Source of the DNA: CAYZMS01 sp964479625
GTDB lineage: Bacteria; Bacteroidota; Bacteroidia; Chitinophagales; Saprospiraceae
Direction of reading: 5' to 3'
NCBI GenBank assembly: GCA_964479625.1
Contig: CAYZMS010000028.1
Span: forward strand, 1 to 48,954
Length of the DNA stretch: 48,954 nucleotides
The translations under genes were made by a program, and so were the position numbers. Shown here in pieces: positions 7,868-15,666 of this stretch (position 1 is its first letter; every line of letters begins with the position of its first letter). Under the pieces are notes generated by a model. It had not been told where the DNA came from, did not search any database, and was given only the letters and a program-made list of their open reading frames with translations.

Positions 7868-10800
7868 ATGGACCATAAGCAAATGAAGAACCAAAACAAT
7901 AATAAAGAAGCCATCTGGGTAGGAAGCGATCATCTCACCAATGAATCAGCCTTTAACGATCTGGCCGGACAGGAATTTAAGGAAACAGCCGTTGAAGAAC
8001 AAATGGGCCTGGAGGCCAACCGTCGTGATTTTTTGAAATACCTGGGTTTCGGGCTCGGGGCAGCTACCCTTGCTGCAGGATGTGATATTCCTGTCAAAAA
8101 AGCCATTCCTTACGTCATTAAGCCGGATGCCATTGTACCCGGTGTTGCTTCTTATTATGCTTCTACCTTTGCCCAGGGCGGGGACTACTGTTCCATTTTG
8201 GTAAAGACCCGTGAAGGGCGTCCCATAAAAGTAGAGGGAAACAGCCTTTCGAAGGTGACAAAGGGAGGGACCAGTGCACGGGCTCAGGCCAGTGTCCTAA
8301 GCCTGTATGATACCAGCCGAATTCAGGGGCCGCTCCGCATTGCAGAGGGAAAGCTCCAGCGTCCGAAAGGAAGCCAGGAAACGGCACCTACATGGGAGGA
8401 GATCGACGCAGAGATCGGTCAGAAACTTAATGCCGGCTCTACAGTTCGTATGGTGGCCCCTACCATCATGAGCCCCATGACCAAATCGGCCATTGAAACA
8501 TTTAAAAGTGCATTTCCCAATTCAGAATTGGTAATGTACGACGCGATTTCCAGCTCAGCTATGCTGGAGGCCAATGAAGAGTCTTTCGGAGCAGCAGTGC
8601 TACCGAGTTATCATTTCGATAAGGCGGATGTCATTGTGAGTTTCGACGCAGATTTTCTGGGGACTTGGATATCGCCCATTGAATTTGCAAAACAATACGC
8701 CAGTAATCGTCGCATACCCGATGTTGGAAAGGCAAAAATGTCTCGCCATATTCAGGTCGAAAGTCATATGAGCCTTACCGGGTCGAATGCGGACAATCGC
8801 ATCATGGTAAAACCATCGCAACTGGGAGCTGCGATCTCCACACTTTACAACGAAGTGGCTGCCCTTACCGGAGGAACCAAGGTGAACGGCCCTGCCTTGC
8901 CCGGCGAACAGGCTGCAAAACTGAAAAAAGTAGCCCGGGAACTGGTGAATAGCAGAGGGGCAGCTCTGGTGGTTTCCGGTTCAAATAATAAAGGCGAACA
9001 GGTGCTGATCAATGGGATCAACAATATGATCAATAGCTATGGAAATACTATTGACATGGGCACGCCCTCTTATCAGCGACAGGGAATGGATAAACCTGTC
9101 CTCGACCTGATCAATGAAATGAAAGCGGGGCGGGTAAATGCACTGTTCGTTTTCGATGGTTGCAATCCTGCTTACGATTTACCTGACGCGGCAGACTTCC
9201 AGGATGGAATGAGTAAGGTAGGCTTGAAAGTCTCCTTCTCCGGCCTCGAAAATGAGACCACTCTGCTTTGTGATTATGTAACGCCTACCCATCATTATCT
9301 GGAAAGTTGGGGGGATGCCCAACCCAAGCAGGGGCATTATTCCCTGATCCAACCTACGATCGCCCCACTGTTCAATACCCGCCAAACGGAAGAAAGCCTG
9401 CTAACCTGGGCAAAAAGTGAACAACTGGATAAGGAAGCCGAACAGCCCATGATGGAATACCTGAAAGCCCAATGGAAAGCGGAGATGTTCCCACAACAAA
9501 CCGGCTTTTCTACCTTCCAGGCCTTTTGGGACAGTCACCTGCACGACGGAGTTTTTGAATTAGAGATTCAGGGTGGATCGAGCCCCACTTTCAATGGAAA
9601 TGTGCGTCAGGCGGCTGGCCAGGTTCGCAAACCAAATAATGGAGAAGGTCTGGAGATCAGTTTTTACGAAACTGTCAACATGGGGGGCGGCCAGTATGCC
9701 AATAACCCCTGGTTACAGGAAATGCCTGATCCGGTGGCTCGTACAACCTGGGGCAATTACCTGGCTATTCCCGTTAGTTGGGATGGAGGCAATAGCTTCC
9801 AGGCCCTGAACAACCTGAATAAAAAAGAGATTTACGGGAACGCAGACATAGTAGAGATCTCCGCTGCTGGGGGTGATCCACTTAAGGTAACTGCTGTACG
9901 TCAATTCGGACAGAGGCCGAATACGGTAGCCCTGGCTTTGGGTTACGGCCGGGAAGTGACCGGTAGGGTAGGCAGAGCCCTGGGGAATGAAGTGGGAGCC
10001 AATGCCTTCCCCTGGGTGACCCGCGATGGCAACGGCAATGTCCAGTACTACGTGGAAGATATAGAGGTTTCGAAAGCAATAGGGGAGGAAAAGGCCTTTG
10101 CCTGTGTACAATACCACCACACGATGGGGGTTACCGGTACCGACCCCAAAACAAATGAGACCATTAACGTTGATGAAAGAGCGATCATGCCTACCGTAGC
10201 CGGTTATCAGGGCGCACTGGTGAATCGTTCGATCATTTATCAGGACTCCCTGGAGCACCTGGATGAATTGGTGCATCATGTGGAAGAAAAGCGTGCAGAG
10301 GCCAAGAAACTAAACGAAGGTACTTTGTACCCTTTCGATGAATACAACGAAAAATACTACAGCCAGGGGCACCACTGGGCAATGCACATCGACCTGAACG
10401 CCTGTATAGGTTGTGGCGCCTGTCAGGTGGCCTGTGTAGCAGAAAACAATGTTCCGGTGGTTGGTAAGAATGAAGTGGCCCGCCACCACGAAATGACCTG
10501 GTTGAGGATCGACCGATACTTCTACGGGGATTATGAAAATCCCAATGTGGTTTATCAACCGATGCTTTGTCAGCATTGTGATAACGCCCCCTGTGAGAAC
10601 GTTTGCCCGGTGGCAGCTACCAACCACAGTTCTGAGGGATTGAACCAGATGACCTACAACCGCTGTATCGGGACACGCTACTGTGCGAACAACTGCCCGT
10701 ATAAAGTCCGGCGCTTCAACTGGCTGGATTATACTACCGCTGACTTATTCCCGCTCAACGAAGAACCAGTTGCGGGTGAGGAAGTACCCTTTGGTGCCGA

Positions 10801-11134
10801 CAACCTGACGCGGATGGTTCTCAACCCTGATGTGACGGTACGTTCCCGCGGGGTGATCGAAAAATGTTCCTTCTGCGTACAACGCATTCAAGAAGGAAAA
10901 CTGACTGCCAAGCGAGAAAAACGCCGTCTGCGGGGATCTGATGTAAAAACAGCTTGCCAGACCGCTTGTCCGACCGGCGCTATTGTATTTGGCGACCGCA
11001 ACGACAAAGAGGCCGAGGTGAGCAAACGCATGCAACATCCCCTGAGCTATTTAGTGTTGGAGGAAACCAATACCCAGTCATCGGTTAACTATCAGGCAAA
11101 GGTCAACAACAGAAGTACTGAATTAGACGCATAA
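7868..11134 (+). CDS. actB: ActB, Fe-S/molybdopterin-oxidoreductase-like subunit of alternative complex III
   Basis: 1088-residue large periplasmic subunit. It begins with a leader carrying a twin-arginine motif (Arg52-Arg53 in NRRDFLKYLGFG) and a lipobox ending at Cys72 (LAAGC), so it is probably exported folded and lipid-anchored. The middle (about 80-800) resembles molybdopterin oxidoreductases, but ActB proteins of this family bind no molybdenum. The C-terminal part (from about residue 846) has four ferredoxin-type cysteine clusters: CIGCGACQVAC, CQHCDNAPCENVCPV, CIGTRYCANNCPY with CSFCVQRI, and CQTACPTGAIVFGD. These fit the three [4Fe-4S] plus one [3Fe-4S] centres known for ACIII. It is about the usual length. 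It lies between actA and actC with hairpins on both sides. Confidence 0.95.
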   Translation: MDHKQMKNQNNNKEAIWVGSDHLTNESAFNDLAGQEFKETAVEEQMGLEANRRDFLKYLGFGLGAATLAAGCDIPVKKAIPYVIKPDAIVPGVASYYASTFAQGGDYCSILVKTREGRPIKVEGNSLSKVTKGGTSARAQASVLSLYDTSRIQGPLRIAEGKLQRPKGSQETAPTWEEIDAEIGQKLNAGSTVRMVAPTIMSPMTKSAIETFKSAFPNSELVMYDAISSSAMLEANEESFGAAVLPSYHFDKADVIVSFDADFLGTWISPIEFAKQYASNRRIPDVGKAKMSRHIQVESHMSLTGSNADNRIMVKPSQLGAAISTLYNEVAALTGGTKVNGPALPGEQAAKLKKVARELVNSRGAALVVSGSNNKGEQVLINGINNMINSYGNTIDMGTPSYQRQGMDKPVLDLINEMKAGRVNALFVFDGCNPAYDLPDAADFQDGMSKVGLKVSFSGLENETTLLCDYVTPTHHYLESWGDAQPKQGHYSLIQPTIAPLFNTRQTEESLLTWAKSEQLDKEAEQPMMEYLKAQWKAEMFPQQTGFSTFQAFWDSHLHDGVFELEIQGGSSPTFNGNVRQAAGQVRKPNNGEGLEISFYETVNMGGGQYANNPWLQEMPDPVARTTWGNYLAIPVSWDGGNSFQALNNLNKKEIYGNADIVEISAAGGDPLKVTAVRQFGQRPNTVALALGYGREVTGRVGRALGNEVGANAFPWVTRDGNGNVQYYVEDIEVSKAIGEEKAFACVQYHHTMGVTGTDPKTNETINVDERAIMPTVAGYQGALVNRSIIYQDSLEHLDELVHHVEEKRAEAKKLNEGTLYPFDEYNEKYYSQGHHWAMHIDLNACIGCGACQVACVAENNVPVVGKNEVARHHEMTWLRIDRYFYGDYENPNVVYQPMLCQHCDNAPCENVCPVAATNHSSEGLNQMTYNRCIGTRYCANNCPYKVRRFNWLDYTTADLFPLNEEPVAGEEVPFGADNLTRMVLNPDVTVRSRGVIEKCSFCVQRIQEGKLTAKREKRRLRGSDVKTACQTACPTGAIVFGDRNDKEAEVSKRMQHPLSYLVLEETNTQSSVNYQAKVNNRSTELDA

Positions 11135-11162
11135 ATTTTAGTTAGTAACCAAAGAATAAAGA

Positions 11163-11178
11163 GCCGGTCAAAACCGGC
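11163..11178 (+). other. Intercistronic hairpin actB/actC
   Basis: GCCGGT and ACCGGC form a perfect 6-bp stem with a four-base loop, 28 bases after the actB stop and 22 bases before the actC start. No T-run follows, so termination is unlikely. An mRNA processing or stabilising role is possible. Confidence 0.5.
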
Positions 11179-11200
11179 GGCAATTATAAATTAACCGAGC

Positions 11201-12619
11201 ATGAGTGCACCCATATCTCCCATACGGGAACCACTAATCGAAGGCGGTAAGACCTACCATGACATTACGGAGGATATCTGCGCACCAACGGAGCGGACCC
11301 CCAGTATGGCCTGGATCATTGCCTTCCTACTGGCGGCAACAGGCCTGGCCTTGTATGTTTTTTGCGTAGCCTGGACAGTTTGGTTCGGGATCGGATCCTG
11401 GAACCTGAACCGAACGATCGGCTGGGGTTGGGATATCACCAACTTTGTCTGGTGGGTTGGTATTGGTCACGCCGGTACGCTGATCTCCGCCATCCTTTTG
11501 CTGTTCCGTCAAAAATGGCGTACCGGGGTAAACCGGGCGGCTGAGGCCATGACCATCTTCGCAGTGGTCTGCGCCGGCCAGTTCCCACTTATTCACATGG
11601 GACGCCTGTGGCTGGCTTTTTTCATCTTCCCTTATCCCAATACCAGAGGGCCCTTGTGGGTGAATTTTAACTCTCCTCTGTTGTGGGATGTTTTCGCTAT
11701 CTCGACCTATTTTACCGTATCCCTCTTGTTCTGGTATACGGGTCTGGTACCTGACCTGGCTACTGTTCGGGACCGTTCTAAAGGCTTGCGTCGACGCATA
11801 TATAATTTCGCTTCCTTTGGTTGGACGGGAGCCGGAAAACACTGGCAACGCTGGGAAAGCCTTTCCCTGGTCCTTGCCGGTTTGGCGACTCCCCTGGTAC
11901 TTTCGGTGCACACTATTGTATCCTTTGACTTTGCCACTTCCGTGATCCCGGGTTGGCATACCACCATCTTTCCACCCTACTTCGTTGCCGGAGCTATCTT
12001 TTCAGGCTTTGCCATGGTACTGACCCTTATGTTGATTGCCCGTAAGGTGCTCAACCTGGAACAATATATCACCCTTGAGCATATCGAAAGCATGAACAAG
12101 GTGATCCTGTTAACAGGGACCATTGTGGGAGTAGCCTACCTGACAGAATTGTTCATTGCCTGGTATTCCGGTTATATTTACGAGCAATTTGCCTTCTATA
12201 ACCGGGTATTTGGCCCATACTGGTGGTCTTATTTCGGGATGATGTTCTGTAACGTACTTTCTCCGCAGATATTCTGGTCGAAAGCCCTGCGCCGAAATGT
12301 CTTTGTGACCTTCCTGATGTCCATTTTTATCAATATTGGTATGTGGTTCGAGCGTTTTGTCATCATCGCTACCACCCTCGCGAGGGATTATATTCCTTCG
12401 AATTGGAGCTATTATACCCCGACCTGGGTGGAGATCGGCCTATTTATCGGAACTATCGGATTGTTCTTTACCCTTTTCCTGATCTTTACACGTGTGGCAC
12501 CTGTGGTCGCTATTGCGGAAATAAAATCTATTCTGAAAACAGCTGGTGATCAGTATGTAGGGATGGATGTTGCCCGCAAGGAACAGGAAGAAAGTAAGGT
12601 AACCCAGGAAGCCCAATAA
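11201..12619 (+). CDS. actC: ActC, NrfD/PsrC-like membrane subunit of alternative complex III
   Basis: 472-residue polytopic membrane protein of the NrfD/PsrC family, the probable quinol-oxidising subunit beside ActB. About ten hydrophobic segments are visible, starting with MAWIIAFLLAATGLALYVFC. Family blocks include WGWDITNFVWWVGIGHAGTL, IHMGRLWLAFFIFPYPN, and SVHTIVSFDFATSVIPGWH. The N-terminus (EPLIEGGKTYHDITEDI) and the ending (KEQEESKVTQEAQ) are soluble and charged. Paralogous to ActF at the other end of the operon. ActD follows after 25 bases. Start ATG 11201 is the only sensible choice. Confidence 0.95.
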   Translation: MSAPISPIREPLIEGGKTYHDITEDICAPTERTPSMAWIIAFLLAATGLALYVFCVAWTVWFGIGSWNLNRTIGWGWDITNFVWWVGIGHAGTLISAILLLFRQKWRTGVNRAAEAMTIFAVVCAGQFPLIHMGRLWLAFFIFPYPNTRGPLWVNFNSPLLWDVFAISTYFTVSLLFWYTGLVPDLATVRDRSKGLRRRIYNFASFGWTGAGKHWQRWESLSLVLAGLATPLVLSVHTIVSFDFATSVIPGWHTTIFPPYFVAGAIFSGFAMVLTLMLIARKVLNLEQYITLEHIESMNKVILLTGTIVGVAYLTELFIAWYSGYIYEQFAFYNRVFGPYWWSYFGMMFCNVLSPQIFWSKALRRNVFVTFLMSIFINIGMWFERFVIIATTLARDYIPSNWSYYTPTWVEIGLFIGTIGLFFTLFLIFTRVAPVVAIAEIKSILKTAGDQYVGMDVARKEQEESKVTQEAQ

Positions 12620-12644
12620 TTCAATCAGTAAAAAAGTATCACGC

Positions 12645-13178
12645 ATGAGCGCGCAGAAAAATAAAGAAATTTTATACGGCCTCTACGATGACGAAAAGGA
12701 TCTACTCAAGGCTGTTCAATCCGCTCGGGAGAACCATATGGATATCTGGAATGTGTTCACGCCCTTTCCAGTGCATGGATTGGAAGATGCCATGGGCTTA
12801 AGTGAAAGTCGATTGCACATTGCCGGCTTTGTATACGGAGCTATCGGGGCGCTGTTCGGGTTTTTGTTCATGACCTGGGTATTTGTACAGGACTGGCCGA
12901 TCATTTTTGGTGGAAAACCTTACTTCTCGGCCCCGGCCTTCATTCCCATTACCTTTGAGTTGACCGTACTCTTTGCCTCCGTGGGAATGGTCGTAACATT
13001 CTATACTATTTGCGGTATGGCACCCGGTGTAGTGAATAAAACGCTGGATGACCGTATTACCGATGATAAATTCTGTCTGGCGTTCAGTACCGGCTCGGCC
13101 GGAGAAGATGATCTGGACCGAATGAAGGCATTCCTGACCAATACGGGTGCCGGTGAGGTTAACATAAAAAGCATGTAA
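12645..13178 (+). CDS. actD: ActD, DUF3341 subunit of alternative complex III
   Basis: 177-residue protein of the DUF3341 family. ActD is a structural subunit with two transmembrane helices, seen here at about residues 63-85 (FVYGAIGALFGFLFMTWVFV) and 103-125 (ITFELTVLFASVGMVVTFYTI). A cytoplasmic N-terminal region contains the family pattern ILYGLYDDEKDLLKAV and WNVFTPFPVHGLEDAMGL. No cofactor-binding residues are expected. It sits in the standard place between actC and actE; a hairpin overlaps its stop codon. Confidence 0.93.
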   Translation: MSAQKNKEILYGLYDDEKDLLKAVQSARENHMDIWNVFTPFPVHGLEDAMGLSESRLHIAGFVYGAIGALFGFLFMTWVFVQDWPIIFGGKPYFSAPAFIPITFELTVLFASVGMVVTFYTICGMAPGVVNKTLDDRITDDKFCLAFSTGSAGEDDLDRMKAFLTNTGAGEVNIKSM

Positions 13179-13207
13179 GCAGTAGAGCTTTTTATGCTCT
13201 TCCTGCT
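13178..13207 (+). other. Intercistronic hairpin actD/actE
   Basis: Two stacked stems, AGCAG/CTGCT and AGAGC/GCTCT, are separated by a small internal loop and close a 7-base loop. The structure starts at the last base of actD and ends nine bases before actE. It is the third hairpin in the operon and may set relative transcript levels or influence the actE start. Confidence 0.5.
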
Positions 13208-13216
13208 GATAAATAA

Positions 13217-14146
13217 ATGAAAATGAAGCAATTGAAAATCTTTTTCTACGCTTTAGCAGCAACCCTTATCCTGAATGCCTGTTCTCCTCCGAAGGGGGAT
13301 TTCCCGGGAAGTGAGTACATGCCGGATATGGCCCACTCTGTGGCTTACGAAGCGAACTATTACATCGATTATTACTACAATACCTGGGACGAAGCAAGTG
13401 TGTATAAGCTCAAAGAGCTTAACATCGCTCGCGAGCCCGTGTCGGGTACCGTGCCTCGAGGGTATGCCGGGGTCTATTTCTCCAATTCAGCCTCCCAGAA
13501 GGATTCTGTGCTCCAAGTTCTGAATGGCCGTACTCAATTGACTGCGATGAGCGTGCCCATAAACGGTAACGTTCCTTTTTATTACGAAGATACAGAAGAC
13601 GAACGCCTTCGGGCTACAGAAGAGATTATTGAGAATCCCTTCCCGATCACCGAAGCTGGCCTGGAAAAAGGCGAGGAACTTTACAATATCTTTTGTGGGA
13701 TCTGCCATGGTGCGGCTGCCAACGGCCTGGGTTACCTTGTAGCAGATGAAAATCCCAATGTAAAATATCCTGCTGCTCCCGCTAACCTTTTGCTGGACGA
13801 CTATGCCCTTTCTTCGAACGGCCGGTACTACTTTTCCATCATGTATGGAAAGAACGTAATGGGTGCCTATAAGGATAAACTTTCCTATGAAGAGCGCTGG
13901 CAGGTTATTCACTGGATCCGGCACTTGCAGGCAAAAGATAAAGGAGAAACCTACGATGCCACTGCCAACACCTTGATGCCTGAATTTGGTACTCCTATTG
14001 CTGATCTGAACCCTGAACAATTAGCGGTTATACAAAATACAGGTTTACAGTTAGAAGGTTCCGAAGAGGAAGTAGAGGAGGAAGAAGGAGAGCAAAGTTC
14101 AGATGATACGCATTCCGAAGGAACCGGAACAGGCCGAGACCGATAA
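13217..14146 (+). CDS. actE: ActE, mono-heme cytochrome c lipoprotein of alternative complex III
   Basis: 309-residue lipoprotein with one c-type heme. The signal peptide ends in a lipobox (LNAC, Cys22). The heme motif CGICH starts at Cys160, within EELYNIFCGICHGAAANG; a candidate distal Met is in YGKNVMGAYKDKL. The first 140 residues after the anchor form a heme-less region (MPDMAHSVAYEANY, then PVSGTVPRGY) typical of ActE. The C-terminus is an unusual acidic tail (GSEEEVEEEEGEQSSDD). ATG 13223 two codons later is an equally possible start. With ActA it provides the periplasmic heme route out of the complex. Confidence 0.93.
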   Translation: MKMKQLKIFFYALAATLILNACSPPKGDFPGSEYMPDMAHSVAYEANYYIDYYYNTWDEASVYKLKELNIAREPVSGTVPRGYAGVYFSNSASQKDSVLQVLNGRTQLTAMSVPINGNVPFYYEDTEDERLRATEEIIENPFPITEAGLEKGEELYNIFCGICHGAAANGLGYLVADENPNVKYPAAPANLLLDDYALSSNGRYYFSIMYGKNVMGAYKDKLSYEERWQVIHWIRHLQAKDKGETYDATANTLMPEFGTPIADLNPEQLAVIQNTGLQLEGSEEEVEEEEGEQSSDDTHSEGTGTGRDR

Positions 14147-14191
14147 ACACTTAAGCAACCCGATTGCGGTATCACAAACAGTTGAAACGTA

Positions 14192-15523
14192 ATGAATCAA
14201 TACACATTAGATAGCAGACTCAAAAATGTTTTTATCGGGGGAATGGTCCTCGGAGCGCTTTGCCTTCTGGTATTGCTAATCCCAGGATTGGGGTTGGATG
14301 ACTCCCTGCATACCCGGTTCTGGACCAACTACCTGCACAATACCGTTTTCTTCACGGGAATTGCCTTTATTTCCCTCTTTACCCTTTCTGCCTTTATGAC
14401 GGCCTGGGCGGGTTGGTATGTGCACATGAAGCGTATCTGGGAAGCCTATTCCATGTTCCTTCTTCCTGGCTTGATCATGATGCTTTTATTGATCGTTGGC
14501 TTGTGGACCCACTGGCACCATCTTTACCACTGGGCGGATAAAGCAGAAGTGGCCAATGATCCGATCCTGAAGGGAAAGGCTTCTTTCCTGAATCCGGTTT
14601 GGTATACCCTGGGTACTATCATCATTATGGGAGCCTGGATCTATATTGCCCGCAAATTGCGCACCCTTTCTATTCAGGAAGATCAGGAAGGAAAAGGGAT
14701 AGCAGATAATTTCGCCCACCACCGCAAAATGAGGGTATATGCTGCGATCTTTCTGCCCATCGCAGGTTTTACAAGCGCAGCCCTTATCTGGCAATGGTTG
14801 ATGTCTATCGATGCCCACTGGTATTCTACGCTTTATGCCTGGTACACGGCTGCCAGCTGGTTTGTGGCTGCTATGGCTCTGACTATTATGACCCTGATCA
14901 TTCTGAAAAGCCGGGGATATTTTGAGCATATCAATGCCAATCATTTCCACGATCTTGGAAAATACCTTTTTGCCATTAGTATTTTCTGGACCTATTTATG
15001 GTTCTCTCAATACATGCTCATCTGGTATGGGAACGTTGGGGAAGAGACGGTTTATTTCCAGGAAAGACAACGCCATTATCCTATTCTTTTCTGGGCTAAC
15101 CTGGTGATGAATTTTATTCTGCCTTTCCTCATTCTGATGCGTAATGATACCAAACGAAAATACGGTACGCTCTTCATTGCCTCTGCCCTGGTTTTCCTTG
15201 GTCATTGGATCGATTTTTTCCAAATGATCAAACCCGGCGCTCGTCATACGGCAATGGAAGCACTTGCTCACGGTGGGGCAGAGCATGGGGGCGAAGGAGC
15301 AGAGCACGCCCTGGAATTTATGATGGGCTTCACCATTCCTGGATTGCTGGAGTTTGGAACTATGCTTGGCTTTTTGTCCTTCTTCCTGTTCTTTGTTCTT
15401 CGACAACTTGAGAAGGCGCCATTGCTCCCAGCCAACGATCCATACCTAGAGGAAAGTTCTCATCACGAGGTGTGGCCTTTTCCAGCAGAATCGCATGCAC
15501 CTGAACCCTCAGAGGTTCATTAA
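14192..15523 (+). CDS. actF: ActF, NrfD-like membrane subunit of alternative complex III
   Basis: 443-residue polytopic membrane protein, paralogous to ActC in fold and usually lacking a clear quinol site. About ten hydrophobic segments are visible. Recognisable blocks are FWTNYLHNTVFFTGIAFISLF near the N-terminus, SIDAHWYSTLYAWYTAASWF in the middle, and FWANLVMNFILPFLILMRND later. Between the last two helices lies a His/Gly-rich stretch, ALAHGGAEHGGEGAEHAL. The C-terminus is soluble and acidic/His-containing (EESSHHEVWPFPAESHAPEP). Last gene of the act operon; its stop is followed within seven bases by a long palindrome and then by a new promoter for coxB. Confidence 0.93.
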   Translation: MNQYTLDSRLKNVFIGGMVLGALCLLVLLIPGLGLDDSLHTRFWTNYLHNTVFFTGIAFISLFTLSAFMTAWAGWYVHMKRIWEAYSMFLLPGLIMMLLLIVGLWTHWHHLYHWADKAEVANDPILKGKASFLNPVWYTLGTIIIMGAWIYIARKLRTLSIQEDQEGKGIADNFAHHRKMRVYAAIFLPIAGFTSAALIWQWLMSIDAHWYSTLYAWYTAASWFVAAMALTIMTLIILKSRGYFEHINANHFHDLGKYLFAISIFWTYLWFSQYMLIWYGNVGEETVYFQERQRHYPILFWANLVMNFILPFLILMRNDTKRKYGTLFIASALVFLGHWIDFFQMIKPGARHTAMEALAHGGAEHGGEGAEHALEFMMGFTIPGLLEFGTMLGFLSFFLFFVLRQLEKAPLLPANDPYLEESSHHEVWPFPAESHAPEPSEVH

Positions 15524-15529
15524 ATGGTA

Positions 15530-15552
15530 TTATTTAGAATGATTCTAAATAA
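15530..15552. promoter_or_regulatory. 23-bp perfect palindrome, Fur-like operator candidate
   Basis: Half-site TTATTTAGAAT mirrors exactly around a central G. The core TAGAATnATTCTA has the A/T-rich 7-1-7 layout of Fur-family boxes. It ends 45 bases before the -7 element of the coxB promoter and starts six bases after the actF stop. It has no T-run, so it is not an obvious terminator. Which protein binds it is unknown. Confidence 0.6.
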
Positions 15553-15573
15553 GTTGAAATCCGAAAGATCGAT

Positions 15574-15605
15574 CTGACAAACAGGCCCTTTAGCTTGTAC
15601 ATTTG
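15574..15605 (+). promoter_or_regulatory. cox operon promoter
   Basis: TACATTTG at 15598-15605 matches the Bacteroidota -7 consensus exactly. CTGACA at 15574-15579 lies in the -33 region, with 21 bases between its CTG and the -7 element, and approximates TTG. Transcription should start near 15612, giving coxB a leader of about 55 bases. Confidence 0.6.
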
Positions 15606-15666
15606 AATAAAGAAAGCTCGTGCAATCTCAAACTTAATTGAGATTCAAAAAACTAAAATAATTACA

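Noticed and set aside
15530..15552. 23-bp palindrome as terminator of the act operon
   Set aside because: It is A/T-rich, has no following T-run and is symmetric like a protein-binding site; a terminator role is not excluded but less likely.
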